Positions 36,136-48,895 of a stretch of DNA of 64,000 nt are shown one piece after another. How positions within the stretch are numbered: position 1 is the first letter of the stretch; each line of letters opens with the position of its first letter. Source of the stretch: Limanda limanda (taxonomy: Eukaryota; Chordata; Actinopteri; Pleuronectiformes; Pleuronectidae); contig NC_083658.1 of the NCBI RefSeq assembly GCF_963576545.1, forward strand, positions 11,338,428-11,402,427, read 5' to 3'. Below the pieces are notes generated by a model. The model made no database searches, was not told where the DNA came from, and worked only from the letters and a program-made list of their open reading frames with translations. The position numbers and the translations under genes were made by a program.

Positions 36136-37939
36136 GTTATACATTGCTGCTTTAAGTTAGAGAATTTGTTGAACACACGCCGCACCACAAATTCTGAGAG
36201 GCGCAGGGGGAACTGGTGTCCCGAACCATCCTGCGGTTTTGTATTCCGAGCATTCACGCCGGCTTTGAACACTCACTTAACCTTACAGCAGCAGAGCCGT
36301 TCACATTTCTCACTGAGATATTGCTATATATTTTAAACCCTCTAGCTATCTGTCAGTGGCAAAACACAGGCGCCGTAAAGTTCGGCAAAACAAATGGGAG
36401 CCGGTGCGGCTTCTCAATGCAGCTGTCCGGACTCCAGTGTGCGCCTGTGCTAGTTATCTGCCTGCCTTTTTTTCATACATGTGTCATCATTTAAAGCCGG
36501 GGCCTTGTTTTTGACAGTGCACTCCATTGATATTTGACAGCGAAGCTCCTCAAAAACTGCAGCACACTGTAGTTAAAACCCCTTTTTCTGCCACTCATGC
36601 GTTAGTCTGCACTTGTCTCATGTGGAAATACAACCTTACTCCAGCTGAAAGTGGAACTGCTTTCAATTCATTGATCGGTGATTGATTGTTTCAACTTGCA
36701 GAGCCTGTTTTGTTAGAGCCTCGCAACGGGGGAGCGAGAGTGCTCCTGACTAAACGGTGATGCGTGTTCCCCTTAATCGAAACCATGTTCGTGGAGCAGT
36801 TCACGGCGCATGTTCACAAAGCAAACATGACACATTATGTGACGCTAAAGATCAGATCTGTGTTCCGCTCGGTGTAATTAACGCACAGTGACCCATGGTC
36901 AGTATTTCTGCAGCACTCACAGAACATACCACTCCTGGAAAAAGGAGAAGTGGGGAGAATGATGGAGGAATGAGCCAAAGCGGCGTCGGCGGTATTGAAT
37001 ATGACACAATCCTCGATGAATGGGATCATTCATTGAAAGCAACCCTAACCCTAACCTCTGCTTCTTTGAGAACAGGGGATGCACGCCGGTTTCCGCACAG
37101 GAAGGAGAACCCGAAGTACTCGCCGTCAAGATACCGATCTCAGCCCAAGCTACTGCAGTTTCCCGGGACCGCTGATGAACTCATAACATTCCGGGGGAAA
37201 CCTGTTAATTAAGCCTCGTGTTCCTCTTCTTCACACAGACAGCTACACAACTAAATGTTAGATTACGCGCTCTGCCCTTGTAAAAGTTTTTTCCCAGGAA
37301 TCAATTGCAATTGTGTTTTTATCCTTATTTCTGCTGTAATGAATCTCTGCTTTTTAGTCCCTGATGGAAAAAAAAAGAAAAGCGTGTAATTTAAATTGGG
37401 AGGAAAAAGTGTTACTGGTGCACGAGAGACGCAAGAGTTTGTACCACTGTTTCTTTGTGTATTTGGTCGGCGTCACGTTATCTAAAAGCATAAAAGTCTT
37501 CCTCGTAAAGGTTATCACTAGATTTATCTCTTCTTTTTGGCTCTCCAGTCCTCTCCTTCTGCCTATCCTACTGGAACTAATAAGGACCAACGAGGACTCG
37601 CCTCACAGTGGTCTGTACACTTCAGGGGGCAGATTAGGTCAACTCTGTTTGGTGTATCGCCGGATTCCTCCAACCTCGCTCTTCTCGTTTGGCAGCTCTC
37701 TCTCCCACCAGCTAGTTAAGTACAGTTAACCGCATTCACCCCACGTCCCGTACGTACCTAATAAGACGGCGAGGGGGGGGGGGCGAAAAAACGGTTGAGG
37801 CCCCAGGAAACCGCCGCTGCAGGGATAACGAAGCCTCTGGCGGCCATACTGGAGGTCTTGGTGTTTTTTGGGGGGCAGAGAACAGCCTTGAATAACAATT
37901 CATCGTGTTGGAAAGTGGATATTCCTGCACGCCTTGGAT
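36136..37939. other. non-coding DNA, nothing recognised
   Basis: Single-copy-looking sequence. It has two CCCTAA units only at 37043-37054 and a G run at 37773-37783. No supported gene. Confidence 0.5.
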
Positions 37940-38743
37940 ATGGACAAATCAGAAACCATGAGAGGGACGTGTAGCCTTGCCAGCATTTGTTTTCAGGCGA
38001 GACATTGCGAATTGGTTCGCTTTTCGGACTTTCTTAGGACGTATGTCATCACGACCTCCACCGTTGATATGTTTGCCATCATTAGAAACTCTGTGATTCT
38101 GTGCTGCCCCTCTATTGGATGTAATACTTGGCAGTTGAGCCAACATTTCATCGTTTTCATACGCGCACATCCTACAGCCTTGTTTTATTTTATTTCAACC
38201 TTCCTCATATTTAGTCTCTACATGCACCCGGCCAGTCATTCAACACAATGGCGCCAGATGTGTTTCCCCAGCAGATTTTCCATCATAACAGCAAATGCGT
38301 GTTTCAGTTCTTCTCCCGTTCGCTCCCCTGATTTGCGAAGCCTTCCATTATATGCCTTTCTGTGTTTTCCTAATATGCTCTCCTCTCCGATGCTGCACCC
38401 TGTTGTTTGTGTTACGCCGTTCTGCTTCGATCTTCATTCCATCCGTCGCTCGGCATCACAAATGAGTATTTTTTTCTTTGGTTGGTTTCTGCAGCGCGGG
38501 AAGGAGGGAAAAAATAAAACTCTTCCAGTATCCTTCCAAGTCACAGGTCAAATTGCGACTGCGGGATCCCTTACCTCTTCAACTCCGTTAACAAAAGCCA
38601 AGCACACCAAATGCATTAGTGTAACACAAGTCGGAATACATAATCTAAAGCTGAGGAGTTTTTTCGTATCTTTTCGACCAGCGCTTTGCACCCGGAACGA
38701 CCCCTTTAAAGAATGCACTCAAAGCCATATTCAACTTCGGTAA
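37940..38743 (+). other. 804-bp orphan open frame, unknown
   Basis: From the ATG at 37940 to TAA at 38741-38743 the frame is open for 267 codons, the longest in the window. The predicted product has no domain I recognise. It is rich in Ser, Phe, Cys and His, with one hydrophobic stretch (about FYFISTFLIFSLYM, near residues 80-95) that could be a membrane segment. The start context (ggatATGg) is acceptable. No splice pattern, repeat signature or neighbouring gene supports it. A chance open frame is the most likely reading. A lineage-specific gene or a long non-coding RNA exon are the alternatives. Confidence 0.2.
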
Positions 38744-41700
38744 AAAGCTTTTGTAGTTTGCTGGAGAGTCGATTTAAGTGGATTCTTAATCACAGTCTGC
38801 AGAGCCTCGGTGACACAAAGCAGATAACGGCACCACACTGGGACGTTTGGAAAGTTTCCCCCCCTTTAAATGTTACAATATGAATCATCCACTTTTATTT
38901 CCCTTTTCTTCTATTTGCTGTCCAAGGAGCGACTCGCTTCCCCCCCATTCTCATTCACTTCTCTTGAGAGAGTGCTTGGGCACCTGGCTGGCTTATCTTG
39001 CACGCTGCTGAATCTCATGTAGAGCACTGTAGCTGCCAAACTACAGGACGCCCTTCACTCACTTATTGGAATGAGTGGTGAAAGCAGACGGAGTGCTTTT
39101 ATTCTTCCCCCACCCGCCCCTCCGTGGGCGAGGTAAGAAGCGCTGAATAATGGCCGCCGTCACTCTATGAATGTGTGTTTACGGTTCTCCCCGGATGCGA
39201 GGGCTTTCTCGTATGTCGGCGGCGCTTGTCATCCGAGGGGGGGGCGTGAGCGATCATTCACCGGTTTGACAAACGTGAAAACAATTCCACACAAAATGCC
39301 TCTGCTGTCCAAACTGCATCTGTTTGAACAAGACACAGAGAAGGGATCTGCCTGTTATTGTCAATAAAGCAACCCTGTCTATTGTTTGTAAAAATCGCTA
39401 GCACCCTCACGGAGACGCTTCTCATTATAACTAGTATAACCATGACACCAATCAGGGACCGAGCGCCTTGCTTAATGGCACAAGAGGCTGAAAAGATGCT
39501 CATTAGCTTTAACCACACATTATCGCCACACTTACCACAATGCAACTGCACAGCAGGACATGCTTCACAAACCCGGTCCGAGGCTGCATCATTCACAGTT
39601 CATCAAATGTTCGCAGCTCCCTCTGGTGTCGCGAAAGACTTTATCCAACTTTTTTCTTTAAATAATCAAAGTGATCCGCAAGAGCTGTTTTTTTGGGTTG
39701 GGGGGGTTGGTTTCGGAGACAGAATTGTCACCTGAAACCACAGTTGCTGTTTAGCTCACGGCTACAGTTACTGGGCGAGAAACCACAGCGCCACCCACAC
39801 CAGGAACTACCACAAGACCCTCAAAAGTTCTGAACAATGCCAAAAAAAAATTCCGGTCAATTAAGAAAAAGGGCTTGATAGGTGAGAACAGCGACTTTAC
39901 CCTTTTCTCAGGCAGACAATGTAGATTAAAGGTAGGGTGAGGTGAGCTGTGGATTTGTTACTGCACCAGGGGACACTTAATCATAGCGCTGATAATGGGA
40001 ACCTCATTTAGTGGCCCACGGCAATTTCTGGGCGCCCTAGAACAATAATATGTGAGCGAGGAGCCCCCCTTTGAAGGTGACATTTGGAAGGAAAAAAAAA
40101 AGGTTGCGACAATGCAACCGCAGACGTTGATGAATTTTAATTCATCAGCACAGAGCGCGCCCTGCACCTGTGCGTGGGTCTAATGAAAGAGGAGAGGCCA
40201 GCGTTTGTTGGCCCGAACTCCGTGCGCGCGGCCCAGTGCGTTTCCCAGTAGCCGTTGCCACTCCAGGGACTCTGTGTTTGTCTTTCCCAACAAATGAGGA
40301 GATGTTATTGAGTCAGCACGGGCAACAAAGGCAAAACCGTGAAATCCGAGAGGAGGGAAATCAAGAACAAAGAAGATCGCCTGTAATCACGCAATTCTTT
40401 TATTTAAAGAAAAATCCAATTATCCACACATCTGAGTTGAAAAAAATGAAGGGAGAAGTTTTTCCTGATGCTTTGCTCTAATACACCACTGAAGTAGGGG
40501 ATGTGTCAGGATGTGTAGAATGCATTGTGATGTCGCTCCGACTTCAAAAACAGCTGTTTAAGTTCTGAAATGTGAGAGAAAGCCAACAAGGCAATCGCGG
40601 TCTCTTGAAAGCTGTCAGTGCTCAAGGCATCCTCTCATCAATGGAGCCCCCCTGCTGTGTTCTCTGCTGCAGGCGTTTATTTTTTTCTCTTCACACAGTC
40701 CCTCTCGAAAACGATGTCTGTGTGTCTGCGCGGTTGCCTCGCCGACGCATTAACTGACAAGCTGGCAGCATTAAAGACACATTCGGAGGACAGCGTTGAG
40801 TGCCTCCGAATGTGCTGACTCACACGCCATAAAGTCGAGGGATGAAAGGGGGGGGCCGGTGTGATCGCTGCCTCGGGGTAAAGGGGCCGCACCCAGCGGG
40901 GCTGTCGTGCGGAGTTGCCCCCCCGTAAGGTGCATTTGCCCTCGCCATCTGCTGCAGGAATGCTGAGCGTCCGGCATCGGGGAATAGCTAGCAACAATGT
41001 TTGGATGTTTTCTCTCAGTCTATATTTATCACAGCTAACTTGTTGGCTTAAAGCTGCATCAACAGTTTTTTTTGTCCATACGGGGGCAGAGTGTCACGAC
41101 AAACCAATTTTTGAATTTTTTTGGTATAAGGGGAAGAAACAATACATGTTACTTCCATTCTATTCATAGTTAATTGTTGTAAAAATACCTTTCCGGAACA
41201 ATTTGGGACAACAAGGTACTGAAAGGCGCTTAAAAGGTGACGATGGGCTCCATTGATGCTTGCACTTTACACTCATATATCCGGGAAATATCCCAAAAAT
41301 CATAAATGTGGCGACGCCAGCGAGCTAGTTCTGGCAGGCAACTCATCAATCATGTTACATACGTCACGTGACATACATCATGTGACATACTCACTCTGCA
41401 CAACCATCTATAGTACACACCCACCTTATGAAGTGGTCTATTTAACCAGAGAGACATTACCCATCAACCCCTCTTGCTCGCACTGCTGCTGCACTATTGC
41501 CACCTGTTGCTTCAGTCCCTCCACCACCCCAGCATCCACCTGTACAAATATTTGCTCATCACTACCATCATTCCTGTGTAAACATATGGGGGAGTGATTA
41601 AGTTGGAGTCAAGACGCCAAACACTAAATCTGTTGTAATGCTGCAATAAATGTTCGAAATGTTCTATCACACCTTGTGCTGATGTTGTGTTTTTTTTTTT

Positions 41701-43473
41701 TTTTGGGGGGGGGGGTTCTTTGTTATAAATGTATCTTTGATAGCTCTATATTTATATGTCTATGTTAGATCTGAGCCTTTTTTGGGGTCGTATAACACTC
41801 GGAACACAAGAAGAACATATTAGAGGAGATAATGCCAACATGTTAGCAAGCATTTGCTTATTTACACTTTGAGTGGAGCTTCAGCAACATTAACATGAAG
41901 GCCAAGTCCAAAAGTCATCCAGCTTAGTGCTAACATATGTGAAGATTCTTCGCCTGCAGACTGAGAACTGGCGCTGGTCGGGCAATTAGCAATTTGAACC
42001 AATTTAAAGATGCTGCCAAGTGCAAGGAGCTGCCGAGTTGAGTTTAACAGCACACAAAGTCAATTGCGTCAATAAAAATATTGACTAGAGCAGCTTTAAT
42101 CACTCAGTCAATTCTTGCCTCCTAATTATCCCACTTTAATTGAACAGCTCTTGGCAGCCGCAGCATGTACATGCATTCCTTATCCTTTGCATCTCCATGT
42201 AGCGTTATCGTATTCGACATTTCCTGACGAGCTACTCCGACTCATCAAAAATGCCGTTGAGATATCGTGGATTCATGAATCCCTATGGGACAAATTGCCT
42301 CTGTTTCCCTTCTCACTGTCTCCTGCATGTAATGATAGTAGGGGGGTAAAAATGAAATCTCTGGAAAGCCTTTGAACTACATATTCAATGCAATGGCCAA
42401 ATTAGTGTGCTGGTCCCCTAGCAACTGAGAGCTGCAGGAGGTGGTCGTGTGCAGATGCTGGGAAGCGAAGTTCACATCGCTCTCTGGGATGCTGATTCTC
42501 TTTTGTCCAATCTCCTTACAAGTCCTATACATAACATCTACACCGGATATTTCTTTAAAATATGCATAGGCCGGGTGTTTAAAACAACCAAAAGGCTATT
42601 AATTATGGATTATGGCCGGAGGATTGGGTGACAGCTTGGGAATTGAACTTTTAAGTGTGCCACTGCATGTTGTTGTCTTTTTTTTTTTTATCTCAATCTG
42701 GGTTAAAAAATGTCCAGTGACTACTTTTATCGCTATTCAAATTTGAAGGGCACAAACATGCTCATTTACATACATGAGAGCAAAGAAAATGGTGGCTGAG
42801 TTACAGAGCGTCCACTAGGTTTCTTTAAGCATCTGTCATTTACAGGCCTTTGAGTGAGATGATTCATTATTTAATGAAAATGAACATAATATTCTTGTTG
42901 TAGATTCAATTTTCTGGTCGGACCCACAGCTTATGTCGCCAAACATATAAATGATTGAGTCATGTGCTGGTTTTCAGACATGTACTGGACATTCTCTTGA
43001 AATCCTCCCCAAGGGGCCGTGTGTGACGAGGCAAATGTCTGAGTCAGTTACTCCGGACATCGACTGGGATGGACATGGGATGGATGAGAAACTGTAAAAA
43101 TATAAATAGACAAATATATCAAGGCCATACACGTTAAAAACAGGAAGTGCACCTCGCTGGGGGTCATGTTTGTAGTCTCTTGCTCGTGGCTTCTTTCCAT
43201 TAATGATGCATCTAACTCCAGAAAACCATCAGGGGGAAATTGATATGCCATTAAAATGCCATTAACATCCCTTGTGACTGTGGCTGCTGTTCGGCAACGC
43301 GCTCTCCTTTAATTCTGCACCTCGGATGTCGGTGAAACAATGCCGCAGCTTGTAATCTCGTAATTATTGAAAACTAACGAAGACAGAACGTTGGTTCTCC
43401 GGCGACTTGTGTAAGAAATGTGGTCTCTCACTCCGGCTCATTAAAGTATATTACCACAGTGTACTATTTGAGG
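38744..43473. other. non-coding DNA, no gene recognised
   Basis: The stretch includes G runs (39237-39243, 40848-40855) and a T15/G11 junction at 41690-41715. The part 41040-41690 ends with ctgcaataaatgttcgaaat, which contains a poly(A)-type hexamer, and carries acgtcacgtgacatacatca, a small inverted motif. It could be an unrecognised retroelement, but no ends were found. No supported coding frame. Confidence 0.45.
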
Positions 43474-44094
43474 CAGGGGTTTTCAACTGGGGGTCCGCGA
43501 CGGCATTGCAGGGGGCCCGCAAAATTCGCTTTGATATTTCAACACATTTCCAGATTACTCTTGAATATCGTGAAAAATATCTAAAATAAGAAAAATATGT
43601 CTAAAATACTATAAAGGTGCTGGTGATCATGAGGTTAAACTTAAGTAGGCCTCAATTGTTTGTGTGATTATCATGTGTGACATATTCTGCATTACTTTGT
43701 CATCTTCCCTCTTCAGTTGTAGCCCCAGTTTATGTTGATTGTTATTGATCACCGTTACTTTAACCTTCTCTCAACATGTCAGCTACATGTCTGTTCATTT
43801 AAGTCATGAAGGTTATATATTGATGTACATATGGTTCTGAGATGCAGTACAAATACAAACTGCATTTTCATTTTGTTTTCAATTCAAAGCACTGAAAATC
43901 AACCATTTTTGTTGTTTTTTCACAGATTTTTCTAGATTTGTGTGAGGTTTTTAAAAAAACCAACATGGAAAACCAAATGTTAAAACTTCTTTCTATCCAC
44001 ATGCACGAACGCACACACGCACACCATCAGTGGGCAGCGGATTACTGTCTAGTCAGAATGGTGGTCCCTGGGACAAAACCAGTGAAAACCCCTC
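43474..44094. mobile_element. 621-bp hAT-type non-autonomous element
   Basis: The left end is caggggttttcaactggggg, and the right end read inward on the minus strand is gaggggttttcactggtttt, giving imperfect TIRs of about 16 bases. Flanking octamers are atttgagg (43466-43473) and atttaagg (44095-44102), a 7-of-8 match. TIRs beginning CAGGGGTT with 8-bp duplications are typical of the hAT superfamily (Charlie-like in vertebrates). The body is AT-rich with no transposase frame, so it is non-autonomous. Confidence 0.8.
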
Positions 44095-44120
44095 ATTTAA
44101 GGAGCAGATGCAGAACCTTG

Positions 44121-44189
44121 CCCCCCCCCCCCCCCGCCCCCCTGAGGAAATCCTCCATCTGAGAGGGGGGGGGGGGGGGGGGGGGGGGG
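44121..44189. repeat. poly-C / poly-G inverted homopolymer pair
   Basis: C15, a single G and C6 (44121-44142) are followed 22 bases later by G25 (44165-44189). The two can pair as a hairpin, and the G run can form a quadruplex. Length is likely unstable. Confidence 0.9.
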
Positions 44190-46482
44190 CAGCCAGCCTC
44201 ATTCCTTACTGTCACACTGCCCCGGTGCTGACTGGAATGAAACCCTGCGTGAGCCTGCTGGTGTGTGTAAGGGGAAAAAAAGGGAGGGGGGATGGGGGGG
44301 TTGCAGTACAGTTTCCATACTGTATAAGCGGCGGGAGGAAGGGTGTGACGAGAGCATGAGAGAAGAGAGATGGAAGGTGCGACCCCGCCGCGGAGGAGGG
44401 CTTAGCCCCGGAAAGTCCCGTGTTTATACACAGTCCTCCTCCGCATCGCTGGAGAACACTTAGCGACAGCTTGAACCCCCGAGTCCTGTTTATATGAACT
44501 CCTGTAAAACGGTGCCAGACGAGGCCTGTACTTGGTCATGTTCACGTAACCCCCCCCCCCACACACACCCACCCACCCCTCGCCGTCAGACCACTGGTGG
44601 GCCTTTAAGCGGCTGAATGCTTAATGCACTCTACCTTCGGATGAGGAGGGCGGTCGTATTTACACAGCGCTATAAGAGGCACAGAGAGAGGAGAAAAGAT
44701 AATTCTGCCTACCTCCTGTGTCGGCTTTTTGATGTTTGTCAGTAAACAGTTGCATCAAACGCGATTTTTTTTTTCCCCCACTTAAAAATAAATACAGCGC
44801 TGAGGCAGGATCGCCTCATTGTCACACTCGGATGTTCGTCTCGGAGTAAGCGATCTAATAAGCTATTATCCAACACTCCTCAAGCTATAAATAGCCCTCA
44901 CTTGTCATGTCCAGGATTTTGATGCTAAACCCCTTGAGATCACGGCTGTGACGGCTGACAAAGAATCCGAATAGAGCTCAGAGAGGCGTTTTTCAATAAT
45001 ACCCCTTTTTAAAACAGCAGTTTCCTGTTTGAGGATTTCATTTTCGTCGGGTTGACGAGCTGCCGCGTTCGTCTCATTGTGTCGCGTCACTCAGAAAGTG
45101 CGCGGCGTGGATAGTCAAGCGAAAAACGAAGACGGAGGAGAGTTTAACATTTCCTCTCGCCCTGTGGGTTGTTGTGGACGGCGTGCACGCTGCAGGGACG
45201 CGGGGCGATTGCAAAACGCACGCGCAGATCGGCACAAGCAGCAAATATGAACACAGAGGCCCCTCCTCTGTTGTCGGCCTCCTGTTGTTTTGATACACGA
45301 GTGCCCAGTGGGAGTCGGGGTAATGAGTAGGTGACGTGTGCCAAAGTGCAGGGGTAGCATCCTGCTCATCCTCTGTGCAGGAGCCGGATGTCTTTTCAGG
45401 TGGCGCCGCTCGTCAGGCGTAAATATCATTTACAGACGCCAAAACTGCCTCGAGGGTCAGTCATTGCAGAAATTCCCAGTTTAGCCGACGTGCAAGCAAA
45501 CAGGGGTAATGAGCTAAGTGCAGTGAGGCCTCCTGGGAGTTCACCGTACTTAAGTCAGGACTATGTGGTAGTGGGCTTTTTTAATTATACCCAAAGTCAG
45601 AGCAAAAAGGCCGTAGTGAGGATTTTAATACCGTGGCCACACGTCTCTGGAAGAGCCTCTTTGAAAAAGCTGAGGGCAGCGGAGTGTTTGTGTAGCTCAG
45701 ACACAAGGTCAGACATTTTTCCTGAAATTTTCTGGACGGGCTGAATTTAAGAATGCAAACGTCCGTGTCAGTTGCTCCGGCTAACTCACATTTTCAGGAA
45801 CTTATCCTCCAAATGTCCAGGGGCGGAAATTTCAGCGATGTTTCTAACGAAGGGCGATAGTGACCTTCCAATACCCTGCATCTTAAATCTTATTCAATTG
45901 AATCTCGTGTGAAAGTCCAGTTTCTCAACTCACAGAAGGCATGAAATAAAGACCAATTTAAAGACATGTATGTACAATAATTGATAAAAAAATGGAAAAA
46001 ACTAAAAATCCAGTTTCCTTATCTTGAATAATTACACAGTGCTGTGGAGAATTGCTGTAAAATGACAGTGTTTCTGAAGGGGAACTACATGTATCACCCG
46101 GAGAAAGCAATCACACAACTCTGTGCAGGGTTGGGACTCTGAAGAGCTTCAGTAGCTAACAGGAGCTTGTGGACATGAATGCAGTGCGACCGAGCGGAAA
46201 CAAAAAGAAGTGTGCAGATAAATCGCTGGGATTTTTGAGGAAACCACCTAAAAACCTTTCTTGTTTTACCCAGACACCAGCACTGTAACCTCCCTCTCCC
46301 CCCCCCAAACCCCAGTTTTCTTCATTTCACGCAACACTGTCCAAAGGTGGTGGTGGAGATTTGGCGGACATCCGTGCTTAGAGGTGCAATTCCAATGTTT
46401 CGCTGTCCGGACTTTAATCGTGTGATTATCAAGTTTTTTTCCAGGAAACAGGAAAAAGATGATAAATCTGAAATCCGACTTG

Positions 46483-46484
<2 letters not shown>

Positions 46485-46518
<34 letters not shown>
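46485..46518. repeat. (CA)n microsatellite
   Basis: About 17 CA units, uninterrupted. Confidence 0.97.
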
Positions 46519-46521
<3 letters not shown>

Positions 46522-47342
46522 CATAACGACATGTAATAGTCTTACATCGCAGACAATGGGGAGTAAGCAGACACACAGGTGGCAAATGCTTCTGAGCTCC
46601 TTCTTTCAGCCGTATTCTCAGAGGCAGACATCACCAGTTTATGAGCGCTCTCTCCCTCGGGGGCGAACGAGCGGCGCCCCGGGAGTGAAAAGTGCTTTCT
46701 CTCACCTTCCCTTTCAGCCTCAGCACGACCCCCTAAAAAAATGTTTAAGTGCTTAATCCCAATTAATCTAGGGTTTACAGAAATCCTTTTATTACTAGTT
46801 TAGTGGTCTTAATCCCCCCCCTCCTGACAATGAGTGCAGGCGTCAGCATGCAGCCCGCGTGCACATGCGCCGATTTCGGCCTGCACACCTTGGAGCGCCA
46901 GGGACTAAACGTATACACTTTTTTTCATTTACAATAATTGAAACAATCCGAATTAATAATCTCAAAAAGGGATTTAGGATAGTTACACATTTTTGTTGTT
47001 CCATCAGTATTTTTTCCCAAAGTGCAGGTCCTAGCAATTTCAGACACAAAATGTGGAAGTAGTGCAGAAGTTTTAGTGCTTATTATTTAGATTATTCATA
47101 GATACATTTTTAATTTAAACGCCCACTTTCGAAAAAAATTAAGCATTATTATTATTCATATTAGCTGACAGAGCTCCTCCAAAGCCACAGGAAATATAAT
47201 ACAACTGTTTTCAAAGGCTCAGCCCCAGAAGAGTGCGATTTGAATCTTTAAACCGTGTAGTAAAAATAAACAATTACACAATTGTATTCAGGTAATAAGC
47301 AGCGCGTCACAGATTACAGCCCTGGAGTACACACAAACACAC

Positions 47343-47470
47343 ACATTACATCATTTGGCAGACGCTTTTATCCAAAGTGACTTACAATTAGTGCATTCAA
47401 CATCTATGAGGGGCCATTTTAGGGGTTCAGTATCTTGCCCAAGGACACTTTGGCATGCAGATGGGGAAGA
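47343..47470 (+). mobile_element. widespread teleost repeat with GACGCTTTTATCCAAAGTGA motif
   Basis: The block gacgcttttatccaaagtga followed by cttacaat is also present at 54633-54661, identical over 28 bases. Here it continues with ggttcagtatcttgcccaag and gacactttggcatgcag, a familiar 3' continuation of this dispersed teleost family. It merges into a CA microsatellite on the right. I do not assign a class. Confidence 0.7.
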
Positions 47471-47480
47471 GTGAGGATTG

Positions 47481-47491
47481 AACACACAAGC

Positions 47492-47524
<33 letters not shown>
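47481..47524. repeat. (CA)n microsatellite
   Basis: An imperfect start (aacacacaagcacacg) is followed by 14 perfect CA units at 47497-47524. Confidence 0.95.
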
Positions 47525-47528
<4 letters not shown>

Positions 47529-48394
47529 GTAATTTTCAGCTCGCAAGCGATAATTAACAATTTCATGTCACAGCACATAATTGCAGATGAGGGGAATCAA
47601 TCACATTAGCTGCATTTCAAAGTGAATTTCAAAACCAGTCGGGTCCGTGTGGGTTTCATACGCATTCAATCCAAAATCCTGATCTCCAACCAGAGCGTTC
47701 GTTTATCAGACCCAATTCATCTGTTTACTGTAAAAGCTCCATTTAAATAATTGGATCTCCATGTGCTTCACGCTGTGGACAGTTTTGGCATTCAGGATGA
47801 ATTGATGCTGCGGGGGAGGGCATTTGTTTCCACCCACCTGCCGGCCCCACCTGTCTGGGCGCCGAGAGCGGCGATCGCTCGTGGATTTGATCGAGCGTCG
47901 CCGAAGAGCAGAGCGAAGGTGGAATACACGTGGATTCATTAACATATTTACTTTGTCACCAAAGCAATAAAGTAAATACTTTCAACGGGTTTTCCAGCGC
48001 GGAGGCAATTTTATATATTCTGTTTTTCATATTGTGATAAAGCAAATGAAAGACTTGTGTATTTTCACCATCAAAAGAGAGACTTTCTTCTCCCGGGCGC
48101 TTGACTTCTCTGTGACCTTTCCCGAGAAGCACAACAAACCTCACATAATGAATGAGTCATCCGCTCTCCGACTTCAAAGGGAGACAAAACGCTCCTGCAC
48201 GCTCTGCGTCTGCGTGTGCTTGCATGTCCGAGGCCACAAGCGGGGGAACCCGACTGCACAGCGGCGCCAAAGACACTTTCGTCATCGTCTTATATTGTTT
48301 TTTGTCTCCGCTGAGTGGGATTTGGTGTCACATTTTAAAGTAAAGCTCCGCGAGGGCGGCGTTGCATGTTTGACTCAAGGATGAGCTGATACGA
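47525..48394. other. non-coding DNA, nothing recognised
   Basis: Single-copy-looking sequence with no supported gene or element. Confidence 0.5.
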
Positions 48395-48895
48395 TTTTGG
48401 TGGTCAAAGGTCAAGGTTTATTTGACCTCACGAGGTATAGTACATTGTTGCCTTGTGAACACGATACCCCGAGATTACTCTGAGCATATTTCTTCAAATT
48501 TGGTAATAACTTTGACTTGGACTCAACGATCTGATTTAATTTTGGTGGGGGGTCAAACTCCAACATCAAGGTCATGGTGACGTCATTTGCATCTTTAAAA
48601 CCAAATCTGTAATTTCATACCATCCGGCACTGTGACTTCCTAAAACCCCTTGTTTTGCCTTTGGAATGCATTAAGAGAATCCTTTTTAATTTGGTACAAA
48701 TGTTTACTTCACAGATTAACTGATTTGATTTGGGTGGTCAAAGGTCAAAGGTCACAGTGACCTCACAAACATGCTTTCGGCCTCTTCGACACGATATTTT
48801 AAGTTTTACAGTATTTTGATACGTCTTCACTTGGATGGAAAGATAGAACTTTGATTTGATTTCAGTAATCGAAGATCACGGTGATCTCATACGTA
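48395..48895 (+). repeat. half-site repeat family, copy 2, four degenerate units
   Basis: Four rounds can be followed by their TGACCTCAC-like blocks near 48424, 48579, 48758 and 48881. Each round runs ggtggtcaaaggtcaa, a tgacctcac-like block, aaca, ctt(g/c)-gaacacgat, then a tcaaatttggtaataactt type block and a gatttgattt block before the next. Spacing between rounds is about 155, 180 and 120 bases. This is the longest of three copies in the window. Confidence 0.75.
48742..48763. promoter_or_regulatory. perfect DR1 overlapping a perfect ERE palindrome
   Basis: AGGTCA-A-AGGTCA occupies 48742-48754, and AGGTCA-cag-TGACCT occupies 48749-48763. The first is the consensus DR1 site used by RXR heterodimers, HNF4 and COUP-TF. 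The second is the consensus estrogen response element. They share the middle half-site. The matches are exact, and binding in vivo is unknown. Confidence 0.5.

Larger units (their letters stand above)
44095..47342. other. non-coding DNA, no gene recognised
   Basis: The stretch holds the C/G homopolymer pair at 44121-44189, a C run near 44551-44560 and the CA run at 46485-46518. The remainder is single-copy-looking. Predicted frames show no domain. Confidence 0.5.

Noticed and set aside
37043..37054. Second telomere-type array
   Set aside because: Only two CCCTAA units, within chance expectation.
41040..41690. Possible retroelement ending in ctgcaataaatgttcg
   Set aside because: No matching end, target duplication or coding sequence was found, so it is only mentioned in the surrounding block.
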